Source: Marinobacter profundi
Lineage (GTDB): Bacteria; Pseudomonadota; Gammaproteobacteria; Pseudomonadales; Oleiphilaceae
Direction of reading: 5' to 3'
NCBI RefSeq assembly: GCF_002744715.1
Contig: NZ_KZ319367.1
Coordinates: 62,001 to 126,000 of the forward strand
DNA: 64,000 bases
In this document: positions 45,019-53,820 of the stretch, piece by piece
Layout of the letters: the number at the start of each line of letters is the position of its first letter
Position numbering within the stretch: position 1 is the stretch's first letter
The notes under the pieces: model-generated
Database searches by the model: none
Told to the model about the DNA's origin: nothing
The model's input: only the letters and a program-made list of their open reading frames with translations
Translations under genes and position numbers: made by a program

Positions 45019-45681
45019 ATGAACGGGCCAGTCAGGTACCTGTCTCTGGTCGGTGCATTGTTGGTCAGCGCATCCGCCCTCGCGCAGGGTAACCCCGAGC
45101 AGGGCAAGCAACTGGTGATGCAGGGTGATGGCAGCGGCGCCCCTTGCATGGCCTGCCACGGCCAGGACGGTGGCGGCAATAACGCCGGTGGTTTCCCCAG
45201 GCTGGCGGGCCTGGACGAGAACTATCTCGCCAAGCAGATGCGCGATTACAACAGCGGTTCCCGCACCAGCCCTATCATGCAGCCGAACGTTGATAACTTT
45301 TCCGATCAGCAGTTGCAGGATATTGCCGCCTATTACGCGGCCATGCCGGTGCCCGCCACCAAGGCGCCTGCGGCCGATGATGCGCTGATGGCCCAGGGCG
45401 AGAAACTCGCGCTGCAGGGCGACTGGGACAATTACATTCCGCCTTGCTCGTCCTGCCATGGTCCGGATAACGGTGGCATGGGAGATGTCTTCCCGGGTAT
45501 TGCCGGTCAGCATCCCAATTACATTGCCAGCCAGCTTCGAGCCTGGCAGGCAGGTAGCCGCAGCAACGATCCCAACAATCTCATGGTTGCCGTCGCCGAG
45601 CGGCTGACCGATCAGCAAATCACTGCCGTAGCGGCGTGGCTGGGCGCCCAGCCGGCATCCGCTGCCAAGGGAGGCAAGTAA
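45019..45681 (+). CDS. tsdB: Dihaem cytochrome c4-like protein, probable TsdB
   Basis: This 220-residue periplasmic protein has a signal peptide (YLSLVGALLVSASALA) and two c-type haem motifs, CMACH and CSSCH, in two similar halves typical of cytochrome c4. It lies one base ahead of a TsdA-like gene. In Pseudomonas stutzeri and relatives a c4-like TsdB accepts electrons from thiosulfate dehydrogenase TsdA and passes them to terminal oxidase. That pairing is the reason for the symbol; as a lone protein it would simply be called cytochrome c4. An AGGAG precedes the ATG. A TTGACA box lies about 85 bases upstream, but no convincing -10 was seen. Confidence 0.82.
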   Translation: MNGPVRYLSLVGALLVSASALAQGNPEQGKQLVMQGDGSGAPCMACHGQDGGGNNAGGFPRLAGLDENYLAKQMRDYNSGSRTSPIMQPNVDNFSDQQLQDIAAYYAAMPVPATKAPAADDALMAQGEKLALQGDWDNYIPPCSSCHGPDNGGMGDVFPGIAGQHPNYIASQLRAWQAGSRSNDPNNLMVAVAERLTDQQITAVAAWLGAQPASAAKGGK

Positions 45682-45682
45682 C

Positions 45683-46663
45683 ATGAATTTCGCTCGCGTT
45701 CTCCCGTTTATCGCCGTATTGCCGCTGGCTGCAGCGGTTCAGGCGGCCGACCCGGTGGTGCCGGTAAACCTCCCGGAACCGAAAGAAGGCCAGTACGTTC
45801 ACAATGCCCCCACGGTTGATGACCTGATGGCGGATGAAAGCATTCATCCCGAGCTCAAGAAAGTCATCCTCAAGGGCCGAGACATGTTCATGAACACCCA
45901 GCAGTACCGTGGTGAGTACGTGTTCAATGACATGAACTGCAAGTCCTGCCACATGGGGGAAGGGCGCAAGAACTGGTCGGGCCCGATCTGGCCGGCTGCG
46001 ACCACCCTGCCGGACTTCCGCGGCAAGAACGGCCACGTCAATTCGCTGGAAGAGCGGATCGCCGGTTGCTTCTCCTTCTCGATGAACGGCACACCGCCCG
46101 CCTATGGCAGTGACGACATGCTGGCCATGCTGGCCTATCACCAGTGGCTGGCCAAGGACGCCCCGGTTTATGAGAAGAACATTGCCGGGCGCGGCTTCAA
46201 CAGCCTGGGTAACAAGCTGCCGGAGCTGAGCTACGAGCAGGGGGAGAAGGTGTACCAGGACAACTGCGCCATCTGCCACGGTGCCGACGGTCAGGGTCAG
46301 AAGAAGGATGGCCAGGTGGTGTTTCCCGCCCTGTGGGGGGACAACTCCTACAACTGGGGTGCCGGTATGACCCGGATCTTCACCGCGGCCTCGTTCATCA
46401 AGAACAACATGCCGCTGGGCAAGCCGGGCTCGCTGAGCGACCAGGAAGCCTGGAACGTGGCCTACTTCGTGAACTCCCAGGAGCGCCCGCAGGACCCGCG
46501 CTACACCGGTGATGTAAAGGAAACCCGTGAGAAGTTCCTGAACTTCCACAAGCACACCACCTACGGCACCGAAGTGAACGGTAAACTGTTGGGTGACCAC
46601 GATAATACCGGCAGCAAGCCGTTTCTGAAGCCGGACGTGCTGCGCCCGCGGACCTTTGACTGA
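45683..46663 (+). CDS. tsdA: Thiosulfate dehydrogenase-like dihaem cytochrome, probable TsdA
   Basis: This 326-residue periplasmic dihaem protein has a signal peptide (FARVLPFIAVLPLAAAVQA) and haem sites CKSCH and CAICH. Between them is LEERIAGCFSFSMNGTPP, matching the TsdA motif in which a cysteine serves as an unusual axial haem ligand at the active site. TsdA oxidises thiosulfate to tetrathionate and some members also reduce tetrathionate. It begins one base after tsdB and is followed by a terminator, so this is a two-gene operon. Other dihaem cytochromes could look similar, but the Cys-ligand motif supports TsdA. Confidence 0.82.
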   Translation: MNFARVLPFIAVLPLAAAVQAADPVVPVNLPEPKEGQYVHNAPTVDDLMADESIHPELKKVILKGRDMFMNTQQYRGEYVFNDMNCKSCHMGEGRKNWSGPIWPAATTLPDFRGKNGHVNSLEERIAGCFSFSMNGTPPAYGSDDMLAMLAYHQWLAKDAPVYEKNIAGRGFNSLGNKLPELSYEQGEKVYQDNCAICHGADGQGQKKDGQVVFPALWGDNSYNWGAGMTRIFTAASFIKNNMPLGKPGSLSDQEAWNVAYFVNSQERPQDPRYTGDVKETREKFLNFHKHTTYGTEVNGKLLGDHDNTGSKPFLKPDVLRPRTFD

Positions 46664-46688
46664 TTGATCTAGCCCGGCCTTGAGCCGC

Positions 46689-46718
46689 CTCCGGAGTCGG
46701 ATCCGACTCCGGAGTTTT
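46689..46718 (+). terminator. Terminator after tsdBA, 26-base perfect palindrome
   Basis: CTCCGGAGTCGG and its exact complement form a 13-base-pair palindrome (46689-46714) followed by four Ts. It is GC-rich and should terminate the cytochrome operon. Confidence 0.82.
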
Positions 46719-46922
46719 CCTGCCCCGAAGTCTCCTCCGGACAACATTTCGTCAGACAATCCGTTTCTTGATCTGCTGCTGTGACCTGGCTCACTCAAAT
46801 GGGCCCCTGACCTTGTTTATAGTGTGCAGGTGGCAATGCCACCACCCTGACTGAAAGCCCCGGAGCATGGGTCGCCAAAACCATAAACGGCAGGGTGAAA
46901 CACGTTTCAGAGACACGACGAC

Positions 46923-47804
46923 ATGAAGCAGGAAGCGAGACAATACGCTGTCCTGACACCGGTTTGCCTGGCTGTGGCAGCCCTTTGGGTGCCCGTTTGC
47001 CAGGCCGAGCTCAAGCCGATCTCCGATGCGGAGATGAGCCGGGTGCAGGGGCAGGCATTGATGTCAGTTGAAAAGCTCGTGGGTGTGCCCCACGAATTTA
47101 CCCGTGTGACCTTCAACATGGATTCCGAACTGAAGGTCAGCGCAGATTCCGTAACCCTGGGTGGCGACGCCGCTGGCGCCGATATTGCCATTGATAATCT
47201 CGCCCTGGGCCACGTTTCCACCGATGCCAGCCGCACCCAGATTGATGGCAAGACCTACGCCGTGGGGGAAGTGGTGCCGTTCTGGGGCGCAGATCCCTAT
47301 CTGGAGCTTGCCGAAGTTGACGGTGAACTTGCCGGGTTCCGCTTTGGTTTTGGCCAGGCGCGGGGCACGGTGTCTGCGGATATGAACAGCTTCAGTGGCA
47401 CTATCGGCCTGAAGATCCTCGATGCCAACGGCACGCCGCAGGACGCCACCCTGTTTGACGGCCTGACCCAGGCCACCGCCAATCGGGCAACCCATATCGG
47501 TCTGGCCGATACCGCGACGGATTGCGCCAGCGGTACCCAGTGTTCGCCACTGACCGCGCTGCAGAGCCTGGAGGTGGGCACCGACAACGGTGATGGCACG
47601 GTGGGTTTTACCGATGACTTCTTTCTGTCGTTCCAGCGGGAGGGGGTAGAGTGGCAGGATCTCGACGGCAGCCGGCTGATCAACGTCGGTCGTGGCGTAT
47701 CTGTCAATCTTCCCACCAGCATGACGATTGACCTGCAAACACTGCAGACCGGGATTCCCCGGGAACAGACCAGTTACATCGAGCAGGGCACGAACATTTT
47801 CTAG
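46923..47804 (+). CDS. Exported hypothetical protein with SDAEMSRVQGQA motif
   Basis: This 293-residue protein has a signal peptide (LTPVCLAVAALWVPVCQA). Mature residues begin ELKPISDAEMSRVQGQA, a short motif seen at the N-terminus of a set of exported proteins in Pseudomonas and Marinobacter. The rest is rich in Gly, Asp, Thr and alternates hydrophobic strands, suggesting a beta-rich or beta-helical fold (FGQARGTVSADMNSFSGTIG; VGTDNGDGTVGFTDDFFLSF). One Cys pair (DCASGTQC) may form a disulfide. It has no known enzymatic motif and its function is unknown. It stands alone, with 118 bases to sbcB on the same strand. Confidence 0.72.
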   Translation: MKQEARQYAVLTPVCLAVAALWVPVCQAELKPISDAEMSRVQGQALMSVEKLVGVPHEFTRVTFNMDSELKVSADSVTLGGDAAGADIAIDNLALGHVSTDASRTQIDGKTYAVGEVVPFWGADPYLELAEVDGELAGFRFGFGQARGTVSADMNSFSGTIGLKILDANGTPQDATLFDGLTQATANRATHIGLADTATDCASGTQCSPLTALQSLEVGTDNGDGTVGFTDDFFLSFQREGVEWQDLDGSRLINVGRGVSVNLPTSMTIDLQTLQTGIPREQTSYIEQGTNIF

Positions 47805-47910
47805 CCGGTGGCTTCGTTGCGCCCGGTCCGGCACGTTCAGCTCCGGGCCGGGTTTCTGCTAGACTGCGCCGCAACCTGATCAACAATCACCGGCGCAGGA
47901 GCTGCAGGCA

Positions 47911-49356
47911 GTGATCCGCTCTTTCTACTGGCATGACTACGAAACCTTCGGTGTAGACCCGGTCCACGACCGCCCGTCCCAGTTTGCCGGGGTGCGCACC
48001 GATGCCGACCTCAATATTATCGAGGATCCGCTGGTCATCTACTGCAAGCCGGCCGACGATTACCTGCCGTCCCCCGAGGCCTGCCTGATTACCGGCATAA
48101 CCCCCCAGAAAGCACTGGAAGATGGCTATCCCGAGGCGGAATTCATCGCCCGCATCAATGAGGCCTTCAGTCAGCCCGGGACCTGTGTGGTGGGCTATAA
48201 CAGCTTGCGCTTTGACGACGAAGTCACCCGTCACACCCTGTACCGCAATCTCCGTGACCCCTATGCCCGGGAATGGCAGAACGGCAATTCCCGCTGGGAC
48301 ATCATCGATATGGTGCGGCTGACCTATGCCTTGCGCCCGGAGGGTATCAACTGGCCGCGCAAGGACGATGGCAGCCCCAGCTTCCGGCTGGAGGAGCTGA
48401 CCGCGGCCAATGGTATCAGCCACGAAAGTGCCCACGATGCCATGTCGGACGTGCAGGCCACTATTGCCGTGGCCAGGCTGATCCGGCAGAAGCAGCCCCG
48501 GCTGTTCGACTTTGTGCTGCAGAACAAGGACAAACACTCCGCCCGCGCCATGCTGGATACCACCACCATGAAGCCGGTGTTCCATATTTCGGCCAAGTAC
48601 CCGGCCAGCCGGGGCTGTTGCGCCATGGTGGCGCCGGTGGCGGAGCATCCCACCAACAAGAACCTGGTGATTGTCTACGATTTGCGGGAAGACCCGAGCG
48701 AGCTGCTGCAGGCAACGCCGGAGCAGATCCGCGAGCGGGTGTTCACCTCCCAGGCAGAGCTGGGTGAGGGCGTCAGCCGATTTCCCCTGAAAGGCGTCCA
48801 GCTCAACAAGTGTCCGGTGCTGGCGCCGGCCACCATGCTCAAGAGTCTGTCAGCGGAGCGTCTGGAAGAGCTGGAGCTGGACGGCGAAAAATTGCGGGCG
48901 CACCTCACCATGCTGCGTCAGGTTCCGGACCTGCCGGCCCGCATCGCCCAGGCCTTTGACCACGCCTTTGAAGGCGATCTCACCGATCCCGACGAGCAGC
49001 TCTATGCCGGCGGCTTTATCAGCAAGACCGACCGGGAAAAACTGGACTGGCTGCTGACCCAACCGGTGGACAGCCTTGGCGAGCAGACCCTGCGCTTCGA
49101 CGATCCTCGACTCGAGGAAATGCTGTTCCGCTACCGCGCCCGCAACTATCCGGAAACCCTGATTTCCGAGGAGCAGGAACAGTGGGAGCAGTTCCGCCAG
49201 CAGCGGCTGATGCACCCGAAGAAAGGCTGGCGTTCCCTGGAAGCCTACTTCAAGCTGCTCCAGCGGCTGGCCCAGGACCCGGAGCTGCCGCCGGAAAAAC
49301 AGCATGTCCTGGAAGAGCTTCATCTCTACGGCGAATCCCTGATTCCCTACGTCTGA
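47911..49356 (+). CDS. sbcB: Exodeoxyribonuclease I
   Basis: This is a 481-residue 3'-5' single-strand DNA exonuclease of the DEDDh class. Catalytic motifs are HDYETFGVDPVHDRPSQFAG (first Asp and Glu), GYNSLRFDDEVTRHTLYRN, and SAHDAMSDVQATIAVARL with the last His and Asp. SH3-like and helical C-terminal domains follow and the protein is full length. It removes 3' tails in mismatch and recombination repair. It starts with GTG at 47911, ten bases after AGGAG. Confidence 0.95.
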   Translation: MIRSFYWHDYETFGVDPVHDRPSQFAGVRTDADLNIIEDPLVIYCKPADDYLPSPEACLITGITPQKALEDGYPEAEFIARINEAFSQPGTCVVGYNSLRFDDEVTRHTLYRNLRDPYAREWQNGNSRWDIIDMVRLTYALRPEGINWPRKDDGSPSFRLEELTAANGISHESAHDAMSDVQATIAVARLIRQKQPRLFDFVLQNKDKHSARAMLDTTTMKPVFHISAKYPASRGCCAMVAPVAEHPTNKNLVIVYDLREDPSELLQATPEQIRERVFTSQAELGEGVSRFPLKGVQLNKCPVLAPATMLKSLSAERLEELELDGEKLRAHLTMLRQVPDLPARIAQAFDHAFEGDLTDPDEQLYAGGFISKTDREKLDWLLTQPVDSLGEQTLRFDDPRLEEMLFRYRARNYPETLISEEQEQWEQFRQQRLMHPKKGWRSLEAYFKLLQRLAQDPELPPEKQHVLEELHLYGESLIPYV

Positions 49357-49466
49357 GCGGGCAGGGTGCGAGGCCTGCTTTCCGCCAATAGCCATTAAGC
49401 CTGCGCTCCCGTACAATGTGCGGCTTATTTTCGTTACATCCATTCTGTTCAGTCTGGAGCAAGGGC

Positions 49467-50678
49467 ATGTCTGAGATCAAAAAGGTGGTGCTGGCCTATT
49501 CCGGTGGCCTGGATACCTCGGTAATCGTTCGCTGGTTGCAGGATACCTACAACTGTGAGGTAGTGACTTTCACTGCCGACATCGGTCAGGGTGAGGAAGT
49601 GGAGCCGGCCCGCGCCAAGGCGGAAGCGCTGGGCGTCAAGGAAATCTACATCGAGGACCTGCGCGAGGAGTTTGTGCGCGATTACGTCTTCCCGATGTTC
49701 CGTGCAAACACCATTTACGAAGGCGAGTACCTGCTGGGTACCTCCATTGCCCGTCCGCTGATTGCCAAGCGTCTGGTGGAAATCGCCAATGAGACCGGTG
49801 CCGACGCCATCTCCCACGGTGCGACCGGCAAGGGTAACGACCAGGTCCGTTTCGAGCTGGGTGCTTACGCGCTCAAGCCGGGTGTCAAGGTGATTGCGCC
49901 CTGGCGCGAGTGGGATCTGAACTCCCGCGAGAAGCTGCTGAAGTACTGCGAAGAGCGCAATATCCCGGTAGAGATGAAGAAGGGCAAGTCCCCTTACTCC
50001 ATGGATGCCAACCTGCTGCACATCTCCTATGAAGGCATCAACCTGGAAGACCCCTGGGCCGAGGCCGAGGAAGATATGTGGCGCTGGAGCGTGTCTCCGG
50101 AAGCGGCTCCGGATCAGCCAACCTACGTTGAGCTGACCTACCGCAAGGGCGACATCGTTGCTGTTGACGGCCAGGAATTGAAGCCCCACGAGGTGCTGGA
50201 AACCCTCAACAAGCTGGCGGGTGAGAACGGTGTTGGCCGTCTCGACATCGTCGAGAACCGTTACGTGGGTATGAAGTCCCGCGGTTGCTACGAAACCCCG
50301 GGCGGAACCATCATGCTGCGTGCCCACCGCGCCATCGAGTCCATCACCCTGGACCGCGAAGTGGCCCACCTGAAGGACAGCCTGATGCCGCGCTACGCCG
50401 AGGTCATCTACAACGGCTACTGGTGGTCGCCGGAGCGTGAGGCGCTGCAGGCACTGATCGACCAGACCCAGACCTACGTCAATGGAACGGTTCGCCTGAA
50501 GCTCTACAAGGGTAACGTGGATGTGGTTGGCCGTAAGTCTGACGACTCCCTGTTCGATGAGAAGATTGCCACCTTTGAGGAAGACCAGGGCGCCTACAAC
50601 CAGAAGGATGCGGAAGGCTTTATCAAGCTGAACGCCCTGCGGTTGCGGATTGCTGCTGGTAAAGGCCGAAAGCTCTAA
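49467..50678 (+). CDS. argG: Argininosuccinate synthase
   Basis: This 403-residue enzyme joins citrulline and aspartate with ATP in arginine synthesis. It has the PP-loop [19 protein letters not shown] at the start, [17 protein letters not shown] in the ATP site, [19 protein letters not shown], and ends with [14 protein letters not shown]. The length is that of the short ArgG type. The ATG at 49467 begins the family sequence; the frame opens 17 codons earlier. Ribosome-binding sequence CTGGAGC lies upstream. A long hairpin follows before the convergent AraC gene. Confidence 0.97.
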   Translation: MSEIKKVVLAYSGGLDTSVIVRWLQDTYNCEVVTFTADIGQGEEVEPARAKAEALGVKEIYIEDLREEFVRDYVFPMFRANTIYEGEYLLGTSIARPLIAKRLVEIANETGADAISHGATGKGNDQVRFELGAYALKPGVKVIAPWREWDLNSREKLLKYCEERNIPVEMKKGKSPYSMDANLLHISYEGINLEDPWAEAEEDMWRWSVSPEAAPDQPTYVELTYRKGDIVAVDGQELKPHEVLETLNKLAGENGVGRLDIVENRYVGMKSRGCYETPGGTIMLRAHRAIESITLDREVAHLKDSLMPRYAEVIYNGYWWSPEREALQALIDQTQTYVNGTVRLKLYKGNVDVVGRKSDDSLFDEKIATFEEDQGAYNQKDAEGFIKLNALRLRIAAGKGRKL

Positions 50679-50700
50679 GACCTGGGCTTTATGCCGAACC

Positions 50701-50731
50701 AAGGCCGGTGCAGGTTTCCTGCACCGGCCTT
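50701..50731. terminator. Long perfect hairpin between argG and AraC gene
   Basis: AAGGCCGGTGCAGG pairs exactly with CCTGCACCGGCCTT across a TTT loop (14 base pairs). There is no long T-run on either side, so termination is likely but not certain. It lies between convergent genes. Confidence 0.7.
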
Positions 50732-50737
50732 GGCCGT

Positions 50738-51769
50738 TCAGGCCTTTGGATTTGTTCTGGCTTGACGAAATTCTCCGGGTGTCTGCCCGGTAACCGCCTT
50801 GAATTTTCGGTGAAACGACGTGGTTTCACTGTATCCCAGCCGCAGTGCAATATCCGGAATGGCGAGTTCGCTGTTGCCAAGATAGTCCTCCGCCATTTTC
50901 TGCCGCACTTCGTCCAGAAGTTTCTGGTAAGACACGCCTTCCTGACCGAGTTTGCGCTGCAGCGTCCGGCTGGTCATGCCGAGGTGCTCCGCCACCATGT
51001 CCTGCCGGGTAATGCCCTGGAGCAGTTGCTGACGGATGCTGTGCCTGACCCTGGATGCCAGCTTGCTGCCGCTGTCCAGGGAGGCCAATTGGTTCAGGGC
51101 GTGGGCTTCGAGGGTTTTGCGCAGCAGCGGGTCGGGCTGGCGCAGGGGCGTGTCCAGGAGTGCCCGGTGGAGCAGAATGGCGTCTTCGGTGGATCCGAAA
51201 ATCACCGGGCAGCCCCACCGTCTGGCATAGTCCTGCAGCCGTGACTCACCAGGGGACTGTCGTTGCAGCTGTACCTCGGTGGGTGAGGTGAGTGGATCGT
51301 CCGCCAGCCAGCGGGCGTAGGTGATCCAGGACGCGAAGACGTTGTCCACCATTTGCGGGCGCACTTGCGGGTCGGTGTAGTTGCAATGCCAGACCAGGCG
51401 GATGTGGTCGCCGGAGAGTGACATCCGGGTGGTTCCCATATCACCGACCAGTTTTTCGAACGGTGCGATGCGTGCGACAGCCTCGCCCAGGGTGGCGCAA
51501 CTCATGGTGATGTAGCCGAGCACGCTCCAGGAACCGGGCTGGACGAAATCCCCGGTTTCAAGGCCCAGCAGCGGGTTGTCGGTCTGTTCGCAGAGCAGGC
51601 GGATAAAGTGCTGAAAGCGGTCACCTTCGATACGGCCCTCGTCACTTTCCAGGATGGCAGTATCGAGCCCGCTTGCGCGGAACAGCGGGGCAATGTCGAT
51701 GCCGGCGGTGGTAGCGGCACGGACATACTGGCGAAGGGCGGCAACGGAAGCGGTTCCGAGATCATTCAT
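50738..51769 (-). CDS. AraC family transcriptional regulator
   Basis: This 343-residue regulator is built like the one at 33 kb. The N-terminal arabinose-binding-like domain contains YVRAATTAGIDIAPLFRASG, HFIRLLCEQTDNPLLGLETG and PGSWSVLGYITMSCATLGEA. The C-terminal double helix-turn-helix has TSRTLQRKLGQEGVSYQKLL and IPDIALRLGYSETTSFHRKF. It is of the OruR type and its target is unknown. The ATG at 51769 begins the conserved sequence; the frame is open 22 codons further upstream. No target gene is adjacent: both neighbours end nearby or are unrelated. Confidence 0.92.
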   Translation of the reverse strand: MNDLGTASVAALRQYVRAATTAGIDIAPLFRASGLDTAILESDEGRIEGDRFQHFIRLLCEQTDNPLLGLETGDFVQPGSWSVLGYITMSCATLGEAVARIAPFEKLVGDMGTTRMSLSGDHIRLVWHCNYTDPQVRPQMVDNVFASWITYARWLADDPLTSPTEVQLQRQSPGESRLQDYARRWGCPVIFGSTEDAILLHRALLDTPLRQPDPLLRKTLEAHALNQLASLDSGSKLASRVRHSIRQQLLQGITRQDMVAEHLGMTSRTLQRKLGQEGVSYQKLLDEVRQKMAEDYLGNSELAIPDIALRLGYSETTSFHRKFKAVTGQTPGEFRQARTNPKA

Positions 51770-51892
51770 GGGTGCTGGTGCGTCTGGAGTTCTTGTTGAT
51801 CCCCAGTATACCCAAACCCTGTGCCGGTTGGGCACGGTGCGCTATGGCACTGCGGCACTGTCCGGTCTGCCCGCTTGTCTGCTTGCAGAAAA

Positions 51893-51918
51893 CAAAAAAG
51901 CCAGCTGGATAGCTGGCT
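51893..51918 (-). terminator. Rho-independent terminator on the minus strand
   Basis: AGCCAGCT (51899-51906) and AGCTGGCT (51911-51918) form a stem over a GGAT loop. The A6 on the plus side reads as a U-run on the minus strand. It lies 210 bases beyond the stop of the response regulator gene, or ends a separate small transcript. Confidence 0.85.
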
Positions 51919-52127
51919 CAAAATAAGGAAAGAACGAAAGTGCCTGAAAAATTCGTTAATCCGGTGGATCATTTCCCCATTTGGCGGCGGAGGTACAACA
52001 CGGCTCCTCCGCCATGGGGGATACTGCTTGAATCCACGGTTAAAGAATACGACTGCCGTTCTTCAAAGTCTGTTCGTGATGTGTGTCACGTTGTTACCGT
52101 TTGTTGATCAAACTCTGTGCGCCTTGT
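51919..52127. other. Gene-free stretch with large stem-loop and CRP-like site
   Basis: A long stem-loop pairs CCCCAT (51975-51980) with ATGGGG (52014-52019) and GGCGGAGG (51986-51993) with CCTCCGCC (52006-52013). Further up lies CGTGA-N6-TCACG (52075-52090), a full match to the symmetry of a CRP/Vfr site. The stretch ends in the minus-strand terminator above. It is either an unusually structured 3' untranslated region of the response regulator or a small RNA gene. A possible plus-strand frame 51940-52107 (GTG start, 55 codons) matches nothing I know. Confidence 0.45.
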
Positions 52128-53099
52128 TCACGCTTCTGCCATAACATCGGGAACCACTTCGGTGAAGCGTCGTGTTTCGTAGGCGTCCATCAGGCCTTTC
52201 AGCGCAGCCCGCTCTGCATCGGATACTGAGGGCGTACCATGCTGGGCGTCGGAACGGCACAGCACCATGCCGGCTTCCACCGAGACATAGCCGACACTGG
52301 TTTTCAGGGCCTTGTGATTGATGCCGTCGAAGATTCGCCGGAAGGCGGTGGTGGAGCACTGCTCGCTGTTGGGGAAGTAGGCGACGATGGCAAACTGGTT
52401 TTCCCCGACGCGGCACAGTACGTCCATGGGGCGGATCAGGTGGTTCAGGCGGCGGGCAATGCCGACCGCCAGTTCGGCCATCACCGATGGCGGATGTTTC
52501 CGCTGGAGCTCCTGCCAGTTGCGGATGCCACACATTACATAGGCTGAAGCACCGCCGCGGGACTCGGCCTGGCGCAGGGATTTGCCAAGGTGTTCGCGGG
52601 CGTAGCGCTGGTTGCACAGGCCAGTTTCCAGGTCGATGATGTTGGCGCTCTCCAGTACCCGGATGTTCTGCACCAGCAGGGAGTTCGTCCGCAGCAGGGT
52701 GTTCTGGCGTTCCGCGGTGCGGTCGGCGGCAAACACCCGCGGGATCAGTTGCTTGCTCATGTCCGACTTGTAGATGAAATCATCGACACCGCGGTCAAAG
52801 GCCTCCGCCAGGGCGTCAACACTCTCCCGCGCGGTCAGCAGAATGACATAGGTATAGTGGTTGGTCAGCTCGTCCTGCTGACGGACCCGGTCCGTCAGCT
52901 CCAGGCCGTCCATTTCGGGCATCAGCCAGTCAGCAATCAGCACGCTGACTGCCCGTTGCTCCATCTGTTCAAGGGCCGCAGGCGCATTATTGACCACTCG
53001 CACATCGCTGTAGCCGGCGGCACGCAGCGTGCGGCTGACCACCATGCTGCTGAATTTGGCGTCATCCACTACCAGTATGGGCAGGTCCTGATTTGGCAT
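52128..53099 (-). CDS. Response regulator with degenerate GGDEF domain
   Basis: This 323-residue protein has an N-terminal receiver domain with LPILVVDDAKFSSMVVSRTL and the phosphoacceptor aspartate at residue 57 (LIADWLMPEMDG), then FDRGVDDFIYKSDM. A helical linker follows and then a GGDEF-type fold beginning at NIIDLETGLCNQRYAREHL. The active-site loop reads RVGENQFAIV instead of GGDEF, so cyclic-di-GMP synthesis is unlikely. It may act as a binding or docking domain. No histidine kinase lies beside it. A YajQ gene, linked to cyclic-di-GMP, lies divergently 223 bases away. Confidence 0.87.
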   Translation of the reverse strand: MPNQDLPILVVDDAKFSSMVVSRTLRAAGYSDVRVVNNAPAALEQMEQRAVSVLIADWLMPEMDGLELTDRVRQQDELTNHYTYVILLTARESVDALAEAFDRGVDDFIYKSDMSKQLIPRVFAADRTAERQNTLLRTNSLLVQNIRVLESANIIDLETGLCNQRYAREHLGKSLRQAESRGGASAYVMCGIRNWQELQRKHPPSVMAELAVGIARRLNHLIRPMDVLCRVGENQFAIVAYFPNSEQCSTTAFRRIFDGINHKALKTSVGYVSVEAGMVLCRSDAQHGTPSVSDAERAALKGLMDAYETRRFTEVVPDVMAEA

Positions 53100-53322
53100 C
53101 GTCTACTACTCACCAGTCCATTGTCAGATGCGGTGCCGCGTCGGTCTTGGTATGCTTTGGCACCTTGAGTAACGCGCAGTGCATACTTGTCGCAACTGGC
53201 GTCAGAACCCCGAGTATAGGTATTCGCGGGCAGGCTACTGTGCGTTAATGAGCAAACATGCGGATTGATGAGTGGCCGGATCCCCCTGGTGTGACGGCCT
53301 CCGCATTTTCGGAGCCCTGGAT

Positions 53323-53805
53323 ATGCCCTCTTTTGACATTGTTTCTGAAATCGACATGCACGAAGTCACCAACGCGGTGGATCAGGCAAAGCGTGAGCTT
53401 GGCAACCGCTGGGACTTCAAGAATGTGGAAGCCGACATCGAGCTTGCCGACGGCACCATCACCATCAGCGCGGAACAGGAGTTCCAGCTGGAGCAGCTGA
53501 TGGATATGCTGCGGATGACCTTTGCCAAGCGCAACATCGACAGTCGCGCACTGACCGAGGATGGCGAGAGCAAATCGGGCAAGCTGGTCAAACAGCACCT
53601 CAAGCTCAAACAGGGTATTGAAACGGATATGGCGAAGAAGATCGTCAAGATGATCAAGGACGCCAAAATGAAGGTGCAGGCCGCCATCCAGGGTGACAAG
53701 GTGCGGGTGACCGGCAAGAAGCGCGACGACCTGCAGGAGGCGATCGCGCTGCTGCGGGAGGCGGAGCTGGACCTGCCGCTGCAGTTCAACAATTTCCGCG
53801 ACTGA
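53323..53805 (+). CDS. YajQ family nucleotide-binding protein
   Basis: This 160-residue two-domain protein matches YajQ end to end: [51 protein letters not shown] and [20 protein letters not shown]. In Xanthomonas and Pseudomonas YajQ proteins bind cyclic-di-GMP and affect transcription and virulence; in Escherichia coli the role is less clear. The ATG at 53323 has CGGAG upstream; the frame opens 17 codons earlier. The AmpG-like permease follows after 15 bases. Confidence 0.93.
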   Translation: MPSFDIVSEIDMHEVTNAVDQAKRELGNRWDFKNVEADIELADGTITISAEQEFQLEQLMDMLRMTFAKRNIDSRALTEDGESKSGKLVKQHLKLKQGIETDMAKKIVKMIKDAKMKVQAAIQGDKVRVTGKKRDDLQEAIALLREAELDLPLQFNNFRD

Positions 53806-53820
53806 GCCCGGAGCACGATC

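Noticed and set aside
51940..52107. A 55-codon plus-strand gene with GTG start and AGGAAAG upstream
   Set aside because: The frame runs through the large stem-loop, has many Arg/Trp/Cys codons and matches nothing known. It was mentioned but not called.
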